From Streptomyces sp. CB02056 (GTDB taxonomy: Bacteria > Actinomycetota > Actinomycetes > Streptomycetales > Streptomycetaceae), in assembly GCF_001905545.1 (NCBI RefSeq), contig NZ_LIPD01000001.1, positions 248,001 to 312,000 on the forward strand: a stretch of 64,000 bases of DNA. Reading direction: 5' to 3'. The stretch's first letter is position 1; each line of letters opens with the position of its first letter. The notes under the pieces were generated by a model. The model saw only the letters and a program-made list of their open reading frames with translations. It had not been told where the DNA came from and made no database searches. The translations under genes were made by a program, and so were the position numbers. Shown piece by piece: positions 7,586 through 16,157 of the stretch.

Positions 7586-8851
7586 TCAGTGGGTGCGGAA
7601 GGCCAGCACCACGTTGTGGCCGCCGAAGCCGAACGAGTTGTTCAGCGCGGCGATCCGGCCCTCGGGCAGCTTGCGGGCCTCGTCGCGGACGATGTCGGCC
7701 TCCACGTCGTCGTCCAGCTCGTCCACGTTGATGGTCGGCGGGGCGATCCGGTGGTACAGGGCCAGCACGGTGGCGACGGTCTCGATGCCGCCGGCGCCGC
7801 CCAGCAGGTGGCCGGTCATCGACTTGGTGGCCGAGACGGCGATGTGGTCGAGGTCGTCGCCCAGCTCCTTGCGCAGCGCCTTCAGCTCGGCGGTGTCGCC
7901 CTGCGGGGTCGAGGTGGCGTGCGCGTTGACGTGCACGATCTCGGCCTTGTCCAGCTCGTTTCGCTCGAACAGGTCGGCCAGCGCGCGGGCCACGCCGGCG
8001 CCGGTCGGCTCGGGCTGGGCGATGTGGTGGGCGTCCGAGGACAGGCCCTGGCCCACGGCCTCGCAGTAGATCCGGGCGCCGCGCGCCTCGGCGTGCTCGA
8101 TCGACTCCAGCACGACCACGCCGGCGCCCTCGCCCAGCACGAAGCCGTCGCGGCCCTTGTCGTACGGGCGGGAGGCGCGCTGGGGCTGGTCGTTGTTCTT
8201 GGACATCGCCATCATGTTGGCGAACGCGGCGATCGGCAGCGGGTGGATCGCGGCCTCGGTGCCGCCGGCCACCACGACGTCGGCGCGGCCGGTGCGGATC
8301 ATCTCGATCGCGTAGCCGATCGCCTCGGCGCCGGAGGCGCAGGCGGAGACGGGGGTGTGCACACCCGCGCGGGCGCCGACCTCCAGACCGACGTTGGCCG
8401 CCGGGGAGTTGGGCATCAGCATCGGGACGGTGTGCGGGGAGACCTTGCGGGCGCCCTTCTCCTTCAGCACGTCGTACTGGTCGAGGAGGGTGGTCACGCC
8501 GCCGATGCCGGAGGCGATGACGGTGCCCAGGCGCTCGGGGGCGAGCTTGGAGGACTCGTCGGTGGCGGGGGTCTCGAAGCCCGCGTCGGCCCAGGCCTCG
8601 CGGGCGGCGATCAGCGCGAACTGGGCCGAGCGGTCCAGCTTGCGGGCCAGCGGGCGGGGCAGGATGGTGCCGGGCTCGACGGCGGTGCGTGCGGCGATCT
8701 TGACGGGCAGGTCCTCGGCCCACTCCTCGGTCAGGGCGACCACGCCGGACTTGCCGGCGACCAGGTTCTCCCAGGTGCTGGCGGCGTCGGCGCCCAGCGG
8801 CGTGAAGGCGCCGATACCCGTGACGACCACGGTGCGGTTTTCAGCGGTCAC
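7586..8851 (-). CDS. fabF: 3-oxoacyl-ACP synthase II
   Basis: Condenses malonyl-ACP with growing acyl-ACP in type II fatty-acid synthesis. The 421-residue thiolase-fold protein begins with VVVTGIGAFTPLG and contains the nucleophile C171 in PVSACASGAEA, the first histidine in VNAHATSTPQGD, the lysine and second histidine in SATKSMTGHLLGGAGG, and the C-terminal NNSFGFGGHNV loop. GTG 8851 is the start, with a purine-rich but weak ribosome site. It is the last gene of the fabD-fabH-acpP-fabF run; the gap of 186 bp after acpP is the largest in the cluster. Confidence 0.96.
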   Translation of the reverse strand: MTAENRTVVVTGIGAFTPLGADAASTWENLVAGKSGVVALTEEWAEDLPVKIAARTAVEPGTILPRPLARKLDRSAQFALIAAREAWADAGFETPATDESSKLAPERLGTVIASGIGGVTTLLDQYDVLKEKGARKVSPHTVPMLMPNSPAANVGLEVGARAGVHTPVSACASGAEAIGYAIEMIRTGRADVVVAGGTEAAIHPLPIAAFANMMAMSKNNDQPQRASRPYDKGRDGFVLGEGAGVVVLESIEHAEARGARIYCEAVGQGLSSDAHHIAQPEPTGAGVARALADLFERNELDKAEIVHVNAHATSTPQGDTAELKALRKELGDDLDHIAVSATKSMTGHLLGGAGGIETVATVLALYHRIAPPTINVDELDDDVEADIVRDEARKLPEGRIAALNNSFGFGGHNVVLAFRTH

Positions 8852-9037
8852 TGGTTTCTTCTTCTCTCACGTGTGCAGGGGTCGGCGGCGTGCCGAGGAT
8901 GGGCCCGGCCGGGCGCCCCGGTGAGGGGGCGTCCCGGCCGGTGGGGTCGGTCGGGCTCCACGAGCCCGGCCGACCGGTCAGCCCCCGCCGGCGTACGGGA
9001 CGCCGGGCGGGCTGGCCGAGTCGAACGACTCGATCGC

Positions 9038-9283
9038 TCAGGCGGCGTTGGCGAGGATGTAGTCCACCGCGTCGCCGACGGTCTTCAGGTTCTTGACCTC
9101 GTCGTCCGGGATCTTGACGTCGAAGCGCTCCTCGGCGGCCACGACGACCTCGACCATGGACAGCGAGTCGACGTCCAGGTCATCGGTGAAGGACTTGTCG
9201 AGCGCGACATCCTCGGTCGGGATACCGGCGATCTCGTTGACGATCTCGGCGAGACCTTCCAGGACCTCGTCCTTGGTAGCCAT
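9038..9283 (-). CDS. acpP: Acyl carrier protein
   Basis: The 81-residue acidic protein carries fatty acyl chains on a 4'-phosphopantetheine arm attached at Ser40 in DDLDVDSLSMVEVV. Helices of the four-helix ACP fold are evident (VLEGLAEIVNEIAG, and VKNLKTVGDAVDYILANAA at the end). The ATG is preceded by GAGGAG. It sits between fabH and fabF in the same direction, which identifies it as the fatty-acid ACP rather than a polyketide one. Confidence 0.97.
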   Translation of the reverse strand: MATKDEVLEGLAEIVNEIAGIPTEDVALDKSFTDDLDVDSLSMVEVVVAAEERFDVKIPDDEVKNLKTVGDAVDYILANAA

Positions 9284-9358
9284 ACTGGCTGCTCCTCTTC
9301 GGTGTTGAACGCGTCCGGCCGGCGGCCGGACACAGGCTTGTGGATTGGGCGAATGCGC

Positions 9359-10390
9359 CTAGGGGAGAGTAACGACTGCCGCGGCGTACACGAGACCCGC
9401 CCCGAACCCGATGATCAGGGCCAGGTCCCCGCTGTGGGCCTCACCGCTCTCCAGCATGCGTTCCATCGCCAGCGGGATGGAGGCGGCGGAGGTGTTGCCG
9501 GTCTCGGCGATGTCGCGGGCGACGGGCACCGACTCCGGCAGCTTGAGCGCCTTGATCATGGCATCCGTGATCCGCATGTTGGCCTGGTGCGGGATGAACG
9601 CGCCGAGCTGGTCGGCGGTGATCCCGGCGGCGTCCAGCGCCTGCTGGGCCACCTTGGCCATCTCCCACACCGCCCAGCGGAAGACCGGCTGGCCGTCCAT
9701 CCGCAGGGCCGGCCACTTGGTCTCCTCGCCCGCGCCGTTGACGGCGTCGGACTTGGCGAAGGCGGTGTCCCAGGCCTCGGTCTGGGTGATCAGGTCGGCC
9801 TGCGAGCCGTCCGAGCCCCAGACCAGCTTGCCGATGCCGGGAGTGTCGGACGGGCCGACGACCACGGCGCCGGCGCCGTCGCCGAAGATGAAGGCGGTGG
9901 AGCGGTCCGACCGGTCGGTCAGGTCGCTGAGCCGCTCGACGCCGATGACCAGCACGTACTCGGCGTTGCCGCCGCGGATCATGCCGTCGGCCAGGCCCAG
10001 GCCGTAGCCGAAGCCGGCGCAGGCGGCCGAGATGTCGAAGGCCGGGGCGGTGCCGCAGCCGAGCCGCTCGGAGATCTCGGTGGCGATCGCCGGGGTCTGC
10101 TTGAAGTGCGAGACGGTCGAGACGATCACGCCGCCGATCTGCTCGGCGGTGATCCCGGCCTGGGCGATCGCCTTGCCGGCGGCCTGGACGGACATCTCGG
10201 AGACGGACTCCTCCGGGCCGGCCCAGCGGCGCTCGGCGATCCCGCTGCGGGTGCGGATCCACTCGTCCGAGGAGTCGATCCACTCCAGGACCTCGGAGTT
10301 GGGGATCACCCGGACCGGACGGTAGCCGCCGACGCCGAGGATGCGCGAGTACTGCGCGCCGCTCACCGGACGGATCTGGGGCTTGGTCAT
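9359..10390 (-). CDS. fabH: 3-oxoacyl-ACP synthase III
   Basis: Initiates fatty-acid synthesis by condensing a short acyl-CoA with malonyl-ACP; in actinobacteria the primers include branched acyl-CoAs. The 343-residue protein has the catalytic Cys124 in DISAACAGFGYG, the histidine in GAFIPHQANMRI and the asparagine in AETGNTSAASIP. Its ATG overlaps the fabD stop by four bases (10387-10390), indicating translational coupling. Confidence 0.97.
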   Translation of the reverse strand: MTKPQIRPVSGAQYSRILGVGGYRPVRVIPNSEVLEWIDSSDEWIRTRSGIAERRWAGPEESVSEMSVQAAGKAIAQAGITAEQIGGVIVSTVSHFKQTPAIATEISERLGCGTAPAFDISAACAGFGYGLGLADGMIRGGNAEYVLVIGVERLSDLTDRSDRSTAFIFGDGAGAVVVGPSDTPGIGKLVWGSDGSQADLITQTEAWDTAFAKSDAVNGAGEETKWPALRMDGQPVFRWAVWEMAKVAQQALDAAGITADQLGAFIPHQANMRITDAMIKALKLPESVPVARDIAETGNTSAASIPLAMERMLESGEAHSGDLALIIGFGAGLVYAAAVVTLP

Positions 10391-11340
10391 GCCTGGTTCT
10401 CCTGCTCCTGACCGCCGTGCTCCGCGACGAGCGCGCGGGCCTTGTCCAGATCGGCGGGGGTCTTGAGGGCGAGCGTGGCCACACCCTTGAGGTTGCGCTT
10501 GAGCAGCGCGGTGAGGGTGCCGGCCGGGGACAGCTCGATCACGGCCGTCGCGCCCAGCTGCCCGAGGGTCTCCATGCAGAGGTCCCAGCGGACCGGGTTG
10601 GAGACCTGCGACACCAGGCGGGCGAGGACCTCCGCGCCGGAGTCCACGACCGCGCCGTCCTTGTTGGAGACGTAGCGGACCTTCGGGTCGGCCACGCTGG
10701 TCAGGGTCGGGGCCAGCTCGGCCAGCCGCTCGACGCCCGGGGCCATGTGCTCGGTGTGGAAGGCGCCGGCCACCTTGAGGGCCACCAGCTTGGAGCGGGT
10801 CGGCGGGTCCGCCTTCAGCGCCTCCAGCTGGTCCAGCGTGCCGGCGGCGACGATCTGGCCGCCGCCGTTGTTGTTGGCCGCCGTCAGGCCGTGCTCGGCC
10901 AGCTTGGCCGCGACCTCCTCCGGCTCGCCGCCGAGCAGGGCGAGCATGCCCGTCTCGGTGACGGCGGCGGCCTCGGCCATGGCCCGGCCGCGCTCGCGCA
11001 CGAAGGTCAGCGCGTCGTGGGCGGTGAGCACCCCGGCGCCGGCGGCGGCGGTGATCTCACCGACGCTGTGGCCGGCCACGGCGCCGACCAGCGCACGGGC
11101 GGCATCCTCGTCCGGGAACAGCTCCCGGGCGGTCACCAGACCGGCCGCGACCAGCAGCGGCTGGGCGACGGCGGTGTCCTTGATCTCCTCGGCGGACGCC
11201 TCGGTCCCGGCGCGCACCAGGTCGAGCCCGGCGACCTCCGACCAACCGCGCAGGCGGTCGGCGACGCCGTCGAGCTCCAGCCAGGGGCTGAGGAAACCGG
11301 GGGACTGGGCACCCTGTCCAGGGGCGACGATTACGAGCAC
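10387..11340 (-). CDS. fabD: Malonyl-CoA:ACP transacylase
   Basis: Transfers malonyl from CoA to ACP. The 317-residue protein has the N-terminal APGQGAQSPGFL motif, the nucleophile Ser92 in AGHSVGEI, the FVRERGRAMAEAA arginine motif, and the catalytic histidine in GAFHTEHM. It starts at GTG 11340 after GAGAGAGGG. First gene of the fab operon, directly downstream of fasR. Confidence 0.96.
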   Translation of the reverse strand: MLVIVAPGQGAQSPGFLSPWLELDGVADRLRGWSEVAGLDLVRAGTEASAEEIKDTAVAQPLLVAAGLVTARELFPDEDAARALVGAVAGHSVGEITAAAGAGVLTAHDALTFVRERGRAMAEAAAVTETGMLALLGGEPEEVAAKLAEHGLTAANNNGGGQIVAAGTLDQLEALKADPPTRSKLVALKVAGAFHTEHMAPGVERLAELAPTLTSVADPKVRYVSNKDGAVVDSGAEVLARLVSQVSNPVRWDLCMETLGQLGATAVIELSPAGTLTALLKRNLKGVATLALKTPADLDKARALVAEHGGQEQENQA

Positions 11341-11431
11341 GGTTCAACCCTCTCTCGCCAGGCGCCCAGGGGCGGGTAGGCGACGGTAACGAAGAAAACC
11401 ATCCGGGATTGTATGGTCCCTACACTCCGGC
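11341..11431 (-). promoter_or_regulatory. fabD operon promoter region, likely FasR target
   Basis: This 91-bp gap separates fasR from fabD. On the minus strand TACAAT (complement of 11408-11413) is a good -10-like box about 70 bp before the fabD start; no clear -35 is visible. In Streptomyces coelicolor FasR is known to activate the fabD promoter, so this interval is the expected binding region. The box is seen; FasR binding is inferred from the known system. Confidence 0.5.
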
Positions 11432-12748
11432 TCAGCCGGGCTCCCCGACGGCGTCCAGCCGGCCGAGGGCCAGTGCGATCCGCAGAGTGAACGCCGAACG
11501 TACGTCGGAGGGGGCGTACCCCGTGACATCAGTCACACGTCGTAGCCGGTAGCGCACCGTATTCGGGTGGACGAAGAGCATCCGGGCCGCACCCTCCAGC
11601 GAGGAGGCCTGCTCCAGGTAGACACTCAGCGTCTCCAGCAGGGCGGAGCCGGCCTCGTCCAGCGGTGTGTAGATCTCCTCCACCAGCTGGCGGCGCGCGG
11701 CCTGGTCGCCGGCCAGCGCCCGCTCGGGCAGCAGGTCGTCGGCCAGCACCGGGCGGGGGGCGTCCGGCCAGGCGGCGCAGGCCCGCAGGCCGGCCGCGGC
11801 GGCGGCGGCCGAGCGGGTCGCGGAGAGCAGGTCGGGCACGGTCGGGCCGACCACCACCGGGCCCGGCGCGAACTGGCCGATCAGCGCGCGGGCCGCGTGC
11901 ACCGGCTCCTTCTCGCCGCCGACCACGACCACCAGGCGCTTGCCCAGCACCCCGGTCAGCACGTTCAGCTTGGCGTACCGGGCGGCCCGGCGGATCGCCT
12001 CGACCACCAGCTCGCTGTCCCCGTCCGGCGCGCTGCCCATCACCACCCGGACCTGGCTGGGCTGGCCCCAGCCGAGCGCCGCGGCCCGCGAGAGCACGCC
12101 CTCGTCGGCGTCGCCGGACAGCAGCGAGTTGACCACCAGCGCCTCCAGCCGGGCGTCCCAGGCGCCGCGCGCCTCGGCGGCCTGGGCGTACACCTGGGCG
12201 GTCGCGAAGGCGATCTCCCGGGCGTAGACCAGCACCGACTCGCGCATGTCCGCCTCGTCGCCGGGGGCGGCCACCTCCTCGATGGCCTCCTCCATCACCT
12301 CGATCGTGGTGCGGATCAGCTCGACGGTCTGGCGCAGGGTGATCGCCCTGGTCAGCTCGCGCGGGGCGGTGCCGAAGACGTCGGTGGAGATCGCCTGGGC
12401 GGCGTCGGGGTGGCGGTACCACTCGGTGAAGGCGGCGATGCCGGCCTGGGCGACCAGGCCGATCCAGGACCGGTGCTCCGGGGGCATCCGCCGGTACCAG
12501 CCGAGCTGGTCGTCCATCCGCGAGATCGCGGCGGTGGCCAGCTTGCCGGAGGACTTCTCCAGCCGCTTGAGCGTCGCGGCCCGGCGCTCGGCGCGCTCGG
12601 CGGCGTTTCTGCGCTCCTGCGCCGTCAGGCGGGGCGCCGCGCGGCCGGGGCGGTCACGGCCCGCCCGGGCGGCCGGGCTCTTCCCGGTGGGGTCGGGTGC
12701 GGGGCTGGGGCTGGGTTCGCTCTTGGAGTTCGCGGAAGCGGCTGGCAC
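11432..12748 (-). CDS. fasR: PucR-type transcriptional activator of fatty-acid synthesis
   Basis: A 438-residue CdaR/PucR-type regulator. The C-terminus has the PucR helix-turn-helix: LLETLSVYLEQASSLEGAARMLFVHPNTVRYRLRRV. A GGDEF-like CdaR middle region precedes it (VMGSAPDGDSELVVEAIRRAARYAKL, LVVVVGGEKE). The N-terminus is basic and Ser/Pro-rich. Position immediately upstream of fabD in the same orientation matches fasR of S. coelicolor, an activator of the fab operon. The start is taken as GTG 12748; no convincing ribosome site is visible, so an internal start is possible. Confidence 0.92.
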   Translation of the reverse strand: MPAASANSKSEPSPSPAPDPTGKSPAARAGRDRPGRAAPRLTAQERRNAAERAERRAATLKRLEKSSGKLATAAISRMDDQLGWYRRMPPEHRSWIGLVAQAGIAAFTEWYRHPDAAQAISTDVFGTAPRELTRAITLRQTVELIRTTIEVMEEAIEEVAAPGDEADMRESVLVYAREIAFATAQVYAQAAEARGAWDARLEALVVNSLLSGDADEGVLSRAAALGWGQPSQVRVVMGSAPDGDSELVVEAIRRAARYAKLNVLTGVLGKRLVVVVGGEKEPVHAARALIGQFAPGPVVVGPTVPDLLSATRSAAAAAAGLRACAAWPDAPRPVLADDLLPERALAGDQAARRQLVEEIYTPLDEAGSALLETLSVYLEQASSLEGAARMLFVHPNTVRYRLRRVTDVTGYAPSDVRSAFTLRIALALGRLDAVGEPG

Positions 12749-12852
12749 AAGGACAAGACTGCCTCACGCGAGTGACTGCTCGTGCACACCCCCCGGCGGA
12801 GCGGCGCGGTGGCAAGAGTCACACCCCGCGCGCCGGCGACTACGGTGGGGGC

Positions 12853-13629
12853 GTGACCGAAGCCGCCGACCGCCCCCGCGCCGACCTGCGCCGCACCGCC
12901 GAACGCTACCGCTCCGCCCCGGCCGAGGGCGTCGAGACCCGGCACGCGTTCTCCTTCTCGGGCCACTACGACCCGAAGAACACCCACTTCGGCGCGCTGC
13001 TCGCGTGCAACGAGGAACTCCTCGCCCCCGGCGCCGGGTTCGAGGAGCACAAGCACCGGGACACCGAGATCCTCACCTGGGTGCTGGAGGGGGCGCTGGC
13101 CCACCGGGACTCCTACGGCCACAGCGGGGTGGTCCGGCCCGGGATGGTGCAGCACCTCAGCGCCGGCTCCGGCGTCACCCACACCGAGCGCAACGTCGGC
13201 GGCGCCACCGGGCCGGTCCGCTTCGTCCAGATGTGGCTCCAGCCGGACGAGTTCGACGCGCCGCCCGCGTACGGCCTGCGCAAGGTGGAACCGGCGGACG
13301 GCGGGTTGACGCTGCTCGCCTCCGGCCTGGAGCGCGACGCCGGGACGGACGCCCTGCGGCTGCGCCGCCGCGACGCCGCGCTCTGGCTGGCCACCGCCGG
13401 GCCGTGGCAGCCGCTGCCGCCGCTGCCCGAGGCGCCCTGGCGGTACGCGCACCTGACGGCCGGCTCGCTGGGCTACCGGACCGTCCCGGGGCCCAAGGGC
13501 GGCGGCCGCTCGATGGTCCCGGGCGACAGCGTGCGGATCACCGGCGAGGCCTTCGCCGACCCGGCGGCGGGGGAGACCGGCGCCGAACTCCTGCTCTGGG
13601 AGATGCACTCGCCGGTCTCGTACGGCTAG
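12853..13629 (+). CDS. Pirin family protein (bicupin)
   Basis: The 258-residue protein belongs to the pirin family, iron-binding bicupins of which some act as quercetinases or redox-responsive cofactors. Metal ligands are visible in FEEHKHRDTEILTWVLEGALAHRDS (two His plus Glu) and in GVTHTERN. GTG 12853 has GGTGGGG directly upstream. It diverges from fasR by 104 bp and runs convergently into the serine hydrolase with the two stop codons sharing CTAG (13626-13629). Function beyond family assignment is not evident. Confidence 0.88.
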   Translation: MTEAADRPRADLRRTAERYRSAPAEGVETRHAFSFSGHYDPKNTHFGALLACNEELLAPGAGFEEHKHRDTEILTWVLEGALAHRDSYGHSGVVRPGMVQHLSAGSGVTHTERNVGGATGPVRFVQMWLQPDEFDAPPAYGLRKVEPADGGLTLLASGLERDAGTDALRLRRRDAALWLATAGPWQPLPPLPEAPWRYAHLTAGSLGYRTVPGPKGGGRSMVPGDSVRITGEAFADPAAGETGAELLLWEMHSPVSYG

Positions 13630-14459
13630 CTGTTCAGTTCCGCCAGCACCGCGTCCGAGAAGGCCGGCCAGGCCTCGACCGCCCACGGTCCGAAGTCCCG
13701 GTCGGTGAGCGCGACGCAGGCCGCGCCGGCCTGCGGGTCGACCCACAGGAAGGTGCCGGACTGGCCGAAGTGGCCGAAGGTTCCGGGGGAGTTGGCGGTG
13801 CCGGTCCAGTGCGGGCTCTTGCCGTCGCGGATCTCGAAGCCGAGGCCCCAGTCGTTCGGGCGGCGGTGGCCGTAGCCGGGCAGCACGCCGCTGGTGCCGG
13901 GGAAGGCGACCTCGCGGGTGGCCTGCCGGACGGTGGACGGGTCCAGCAGCTTGGGGGCCTGCAGCTCGGCGGCGAACCGGGTGAGGTCGGCGACGGTGGA
14001 CAGGCCGCCGGCGCCGGCCGGGGACTTGTGGGCGGTGTGGATCAGGGTGTCCGTCATGCCCAGCGGCTCGAACACCGCCTCGGCGACGTAGCGGGAGAAC
14101 TCGATCCCGGCGGCCTCGGAGAGCGTCCGGGCCAGCGCGTCGAAGCCCGCGTTGGAGTAGAGCCGGCGGTTGCCGGGCTCGGCGAACACCCGGTCCTCGT
14201 CGAAGCCCAGGCCGGAGGTGTGCGCGAGCAGGTGGCGGACGGTGGACCCGGGCGGCCCGGCCGGGTCGTCCAGCTCGAACACGCCCTCCTCCAGGGCGAC
14301 CAGCGCCGCGTACGAGGTGAGCAGCTTGGTCACCGAGGCGAGCGGGAACAGGTGCTGCTGCGGCCCGTGCGCGCCCAGCACCGCGCCGTCCGCCGCCCGG
14401 ACCACCGCCGCCGCGGCATGGGGCACCGGCCAGTTCTCGATCATCCGCAAGCTCTCCAT
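13626..14459 (-). CDS. Serine hydrolase (class C beta-lactamase/DD-peptidase-like)
   Basis: The 277-residue protein has the SxxK motif ASVTK (Ser42, Lys45), the YxN motif in LYSNAGFDAL and a HFGQSGTF motif in place of KTG. The core HLLAHTSGLGF and EAVFEPLGMTDT segments are typical of the esterase/beta-lactamase family PF00144. There is no signal peptide from ATG 14459, so it is probably cytoplasmic, acting as an esterase or peptidase. It is not convincing as a resistance enzyme. Confidence 0.9.
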   Translation of the reverse strand: MESLRMIENWPVPHAAAAVVRAADGAVLGAHGPQQHLFPLASVTKLLTSYAALVALEEGVFELDDPAGPPGSTVRHLLAHTSGLGFDEDRVFAEPGNRRLYSNAGFDALARTLSEAAGIEFSRYVAEAVFEPLGMTDTLIHTAHKSPAGAGGLSTVADLTRFAAELQAPKLLDPSTVRQATREVAFPGTSGVLPGYGHRRPNDWGLGFEIRDGKSPHWTGTANSPGTFGHFGQSGTFLWVDPQAGAACVALTDRDFGPWAVEAWPAFSDAVLAELNS

Positions 14460-14526
14460 GGGCCCGACTCTAGTCGCCGGGAAAATCCTCGGAAAAGGTG
14501 GTGGCGGGCCCACCCGGATGCCGGGC

Positions 14527-14557
14527 TTGCTTGGAGTGCACTCAAACTCTGTAGCGT
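14527..14557 (+). promoter_or_regulatory. MerR-type promoter with 19-bp spacer and palindromic operator
   Basis: TTGCTT (14527-14532) and TAGCGT (14552-14557) are separated by exactly 19 bp, the over-long spacing typical of MerR-activated promoters. The spacer contains GAGTGCACTC (14534-14543), a perfect 10-bp palindrome inside TTGGAGTGCACTCAA. The MerR gene starts 35 bp downstream. Confidence 0.75.
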
Positions 14558-14591
14558 CGTTCCCGTCGCACAGGACAAGGGGGAACGAGCG

Positions 14592-15095
14592 ATGGCCGCA
14601 CCCGCACGCATCGAGATCGACCTGCGCAGCTGCTCCGAGGTCTTCAGCCGCCCCGTCGGCGATCCGGACCCGAGCCCGAGGCACACCATCAGCGAGGTCG
14701 CCACGGCGAGCGGGCTGACCGCCCACACCCTGCGCTGGTACGAGCGGATCGGCCTGCTGGACCCGGTCGACCGGGCGGCGGGCGGCCAGCGCCGCTACTC
14801 CGACGCCGACCTGCACCGGCTGGCCTTCCTGGGCCGGCTGCGGCTGACCGGCATGTCGGTGGCGGACATGCTCAAGTACGTGGACATGGCCCGCCAGGGC
14901 GAGCAGACCTACGGGGAGCGTCGGCTGCTCCTGGAGGCCCAGCGCGAGGAGGTCCGACAGCGGATCGTGGACCTCCAGGCGACCCTCGCCGTCCTCGACT
15001 ACAAGATCGACATCTATGCCGGGAAGGGCGCCGTCGGCGCCGGCATCCCGGCCAAGTGCCAGAACATCCATGGAGAGGAAGAGCAGAGCGCATGA
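14592..15095 (+). CDS. MerR family transcriptional regulator
   Basis: A 167-residue regulator. The winged helix reads HTISEVATASGLTAHTLRWYERIGLLDPVDR, then GGQRRYSDADLHRLAFLGRLRLTGMSVADMLKYVDM. The C-terminal coiled dimerisation helix (RRLLLEAQREEVRQRIVDLQATLAVLDYKID) ends in a short tail with a single Cys. No metal-binding cysteine cluster is present, so it is probably a small-molecule or redox sensor. Its stop overlaps the ATG of the aldo/keto reductase by four bases, so both come from the MerR-type promoter just upstream. Confidence 0.94.
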   Translation: MAAPARIEIDLRSCSEVFSRPVGDPDPSPRHTISEVATASGLTAHTLRWYERIGLLDPVDRAAGGQRRYSDADLHRLAFLGRLRLTGMSVADMLKYVDMARQGEQTYGERRLLLEAQREEVRQRIVDLQATLAVLDYKIDIYAGKGAVGAGIPAKCQNIHGEEEQSA

Positions 15096-16105
15096 CTCAG
15101 ACCGTCCTTCCCACCGTCGAACTCGGCACCGGCGGCCCGCTGGTGGGCGTCCAGGGCCTCGGCTGCATGGGCATGAGCGAGTTCTACGGCCCCACCGACG
15201 CCGACGAGGCGCTCGCCACCCTGGACGCCGCGCTGGAGACCGGCGTCACCCTCTTCGACACCGCCGACATGTACGGCTCCGGCCGCAACGAGGAGCTCAT
15301 CGGCCCCTTCGTCCGGGCCAACCGGGACAAGGTGGTGCTCGCCACCAAGTTCGCCATCCTGCGCTCCGAGGAGGACGGCGCCGTCCGCGGCATCAGCAAC
15401 GACCCGGCGTACATCCGGACCGCGGTGGACGCCTCGCTGCGCCGCCTCGGCGTGGACGAGATCGACCTGTACTACATGCACCGCCGCGACCCGGCGGTGC
15501 CGCTGGCCGACTCGGTCGGCGCCATGGCCGAGCTGGTGAAGGCCGGCAAGGTACGCCACCTCGGCCTGTCCGAGGTGACCGGGGCCGAGCTGCGCGAGGC
15601 GCACGCCGTCCACCCGATCGCCGCGCTCCAGTCCGAATGGTCGGTGTTCGCCCGCGACGTCGAGAGCACGGCGGTGCCGGCCGCGGCGGAGCTGGGCGTC
15701 ACCTTCGTGCCGTACTCGCCGCTCGGGCGGGGCTTCCTGACCGGCGCCTTCCAGGACGCCACGGAGCTCTCGGCGAACGACTACCGCCGCAACCACCCCC
15801 GCTTCACCGGCGACAACGCGGCCGCCAACGGCGAACTGCTCGACCCGCTGCGGGAGATCGCCGCGGCCCGCGGCGTCACGCTCGCCCAGGTCGCGCTGGC
15901 CTGGGTGCACCAGCGGGCCGAGGTGCACGGGCTGGCCGTGGTGCCGATCCCGGGCACCCGCAAGCGGAGCCGGCTCGCCGAGAACACCGCGGCGGCGACG
16001 CTGCGGCTGACCGCCGAGGAGCTGGCGCTGCTGGAGCCGGTGGCCGGCCGGGTGGCGGGGAGCCGCTACGCGGACATGAGCTCCACCTCGGCGGCGCGCG
16101 AGTAG
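15092..16105 (+). CDS. Aldo/keto reductase
   Basis: The 337-residue (beta/alpha)8 NADPH-dependent reductase has the full catalytic tetrad: Asp56 and Tyr61 in LFDTADMYGSG, Lys86 in LATKFAI and His130 in YYMHRRDP. The cofactor-binding VVPIPGTRKRSRLAEN motif is near the C-terminus. It belongs to the AKR13/YajO-like subgroup that begins LGCMGMSEFYGPTD. Translationally coupled to the MerR regulator (ATGA overlap), which suggests induction by an aldehyde or electrophile sensed by that regulator. The substrate is unknown. Confidence 0.95.
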   Translation: MTQTVLPTVELGTGGPLVGVQGLGCMGMSEFYGPTDADEALATLDAALETGVTLFDTADMYGSGRNEELIGPFVRANRDKVVLATKFAILRSEEDGAVRGISNDPAYIRTAVDASLRRLGVDEIDLYYMHRRDPAVPLADSVGAMAELVKAGKVRHLGLSEVTGAELREAHAVHPIAALQSEWSVFARDVESTAVPAAAELGVTFVPYSPLGRGFLTGAFQDATELSANDYRRNHPRFTGDNAAANGELLDPLREIAAARGVTLAQVALAWVHQRAEVHGLAVVPIPGTRKRSRLAENTAAATLRLTAEELALLEPVAGRVAGSRYADMSSTSAARE

Positions 16106-16157
16106 CGGGCACCGGCGGCCCGGGGAGTCGGCGGACGCCCCGGGTCGGCCGCCGGGC

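Noticed and set aside
7589..10411. A 940-codon plus-strand open frame across the fab cluster
   Set aside because: Gly/Val/Leu-rich antisense shadow of fabF, acpP and fabH, typical of very high GC DNA.
13626..14459. A beta-lactam resistance gene
   Set aside because: Class C-like motifs are present, but there is no signal peptide and no KTG motif; a general esterase/peptidase is likelier.
13626..15071. A 481-codon version of the serine hydrolase
   Set aside because: The first 204 codons are antisense to the MerR gene and unlike any hydrolase; ATG 14459 begins the family-like sequence.
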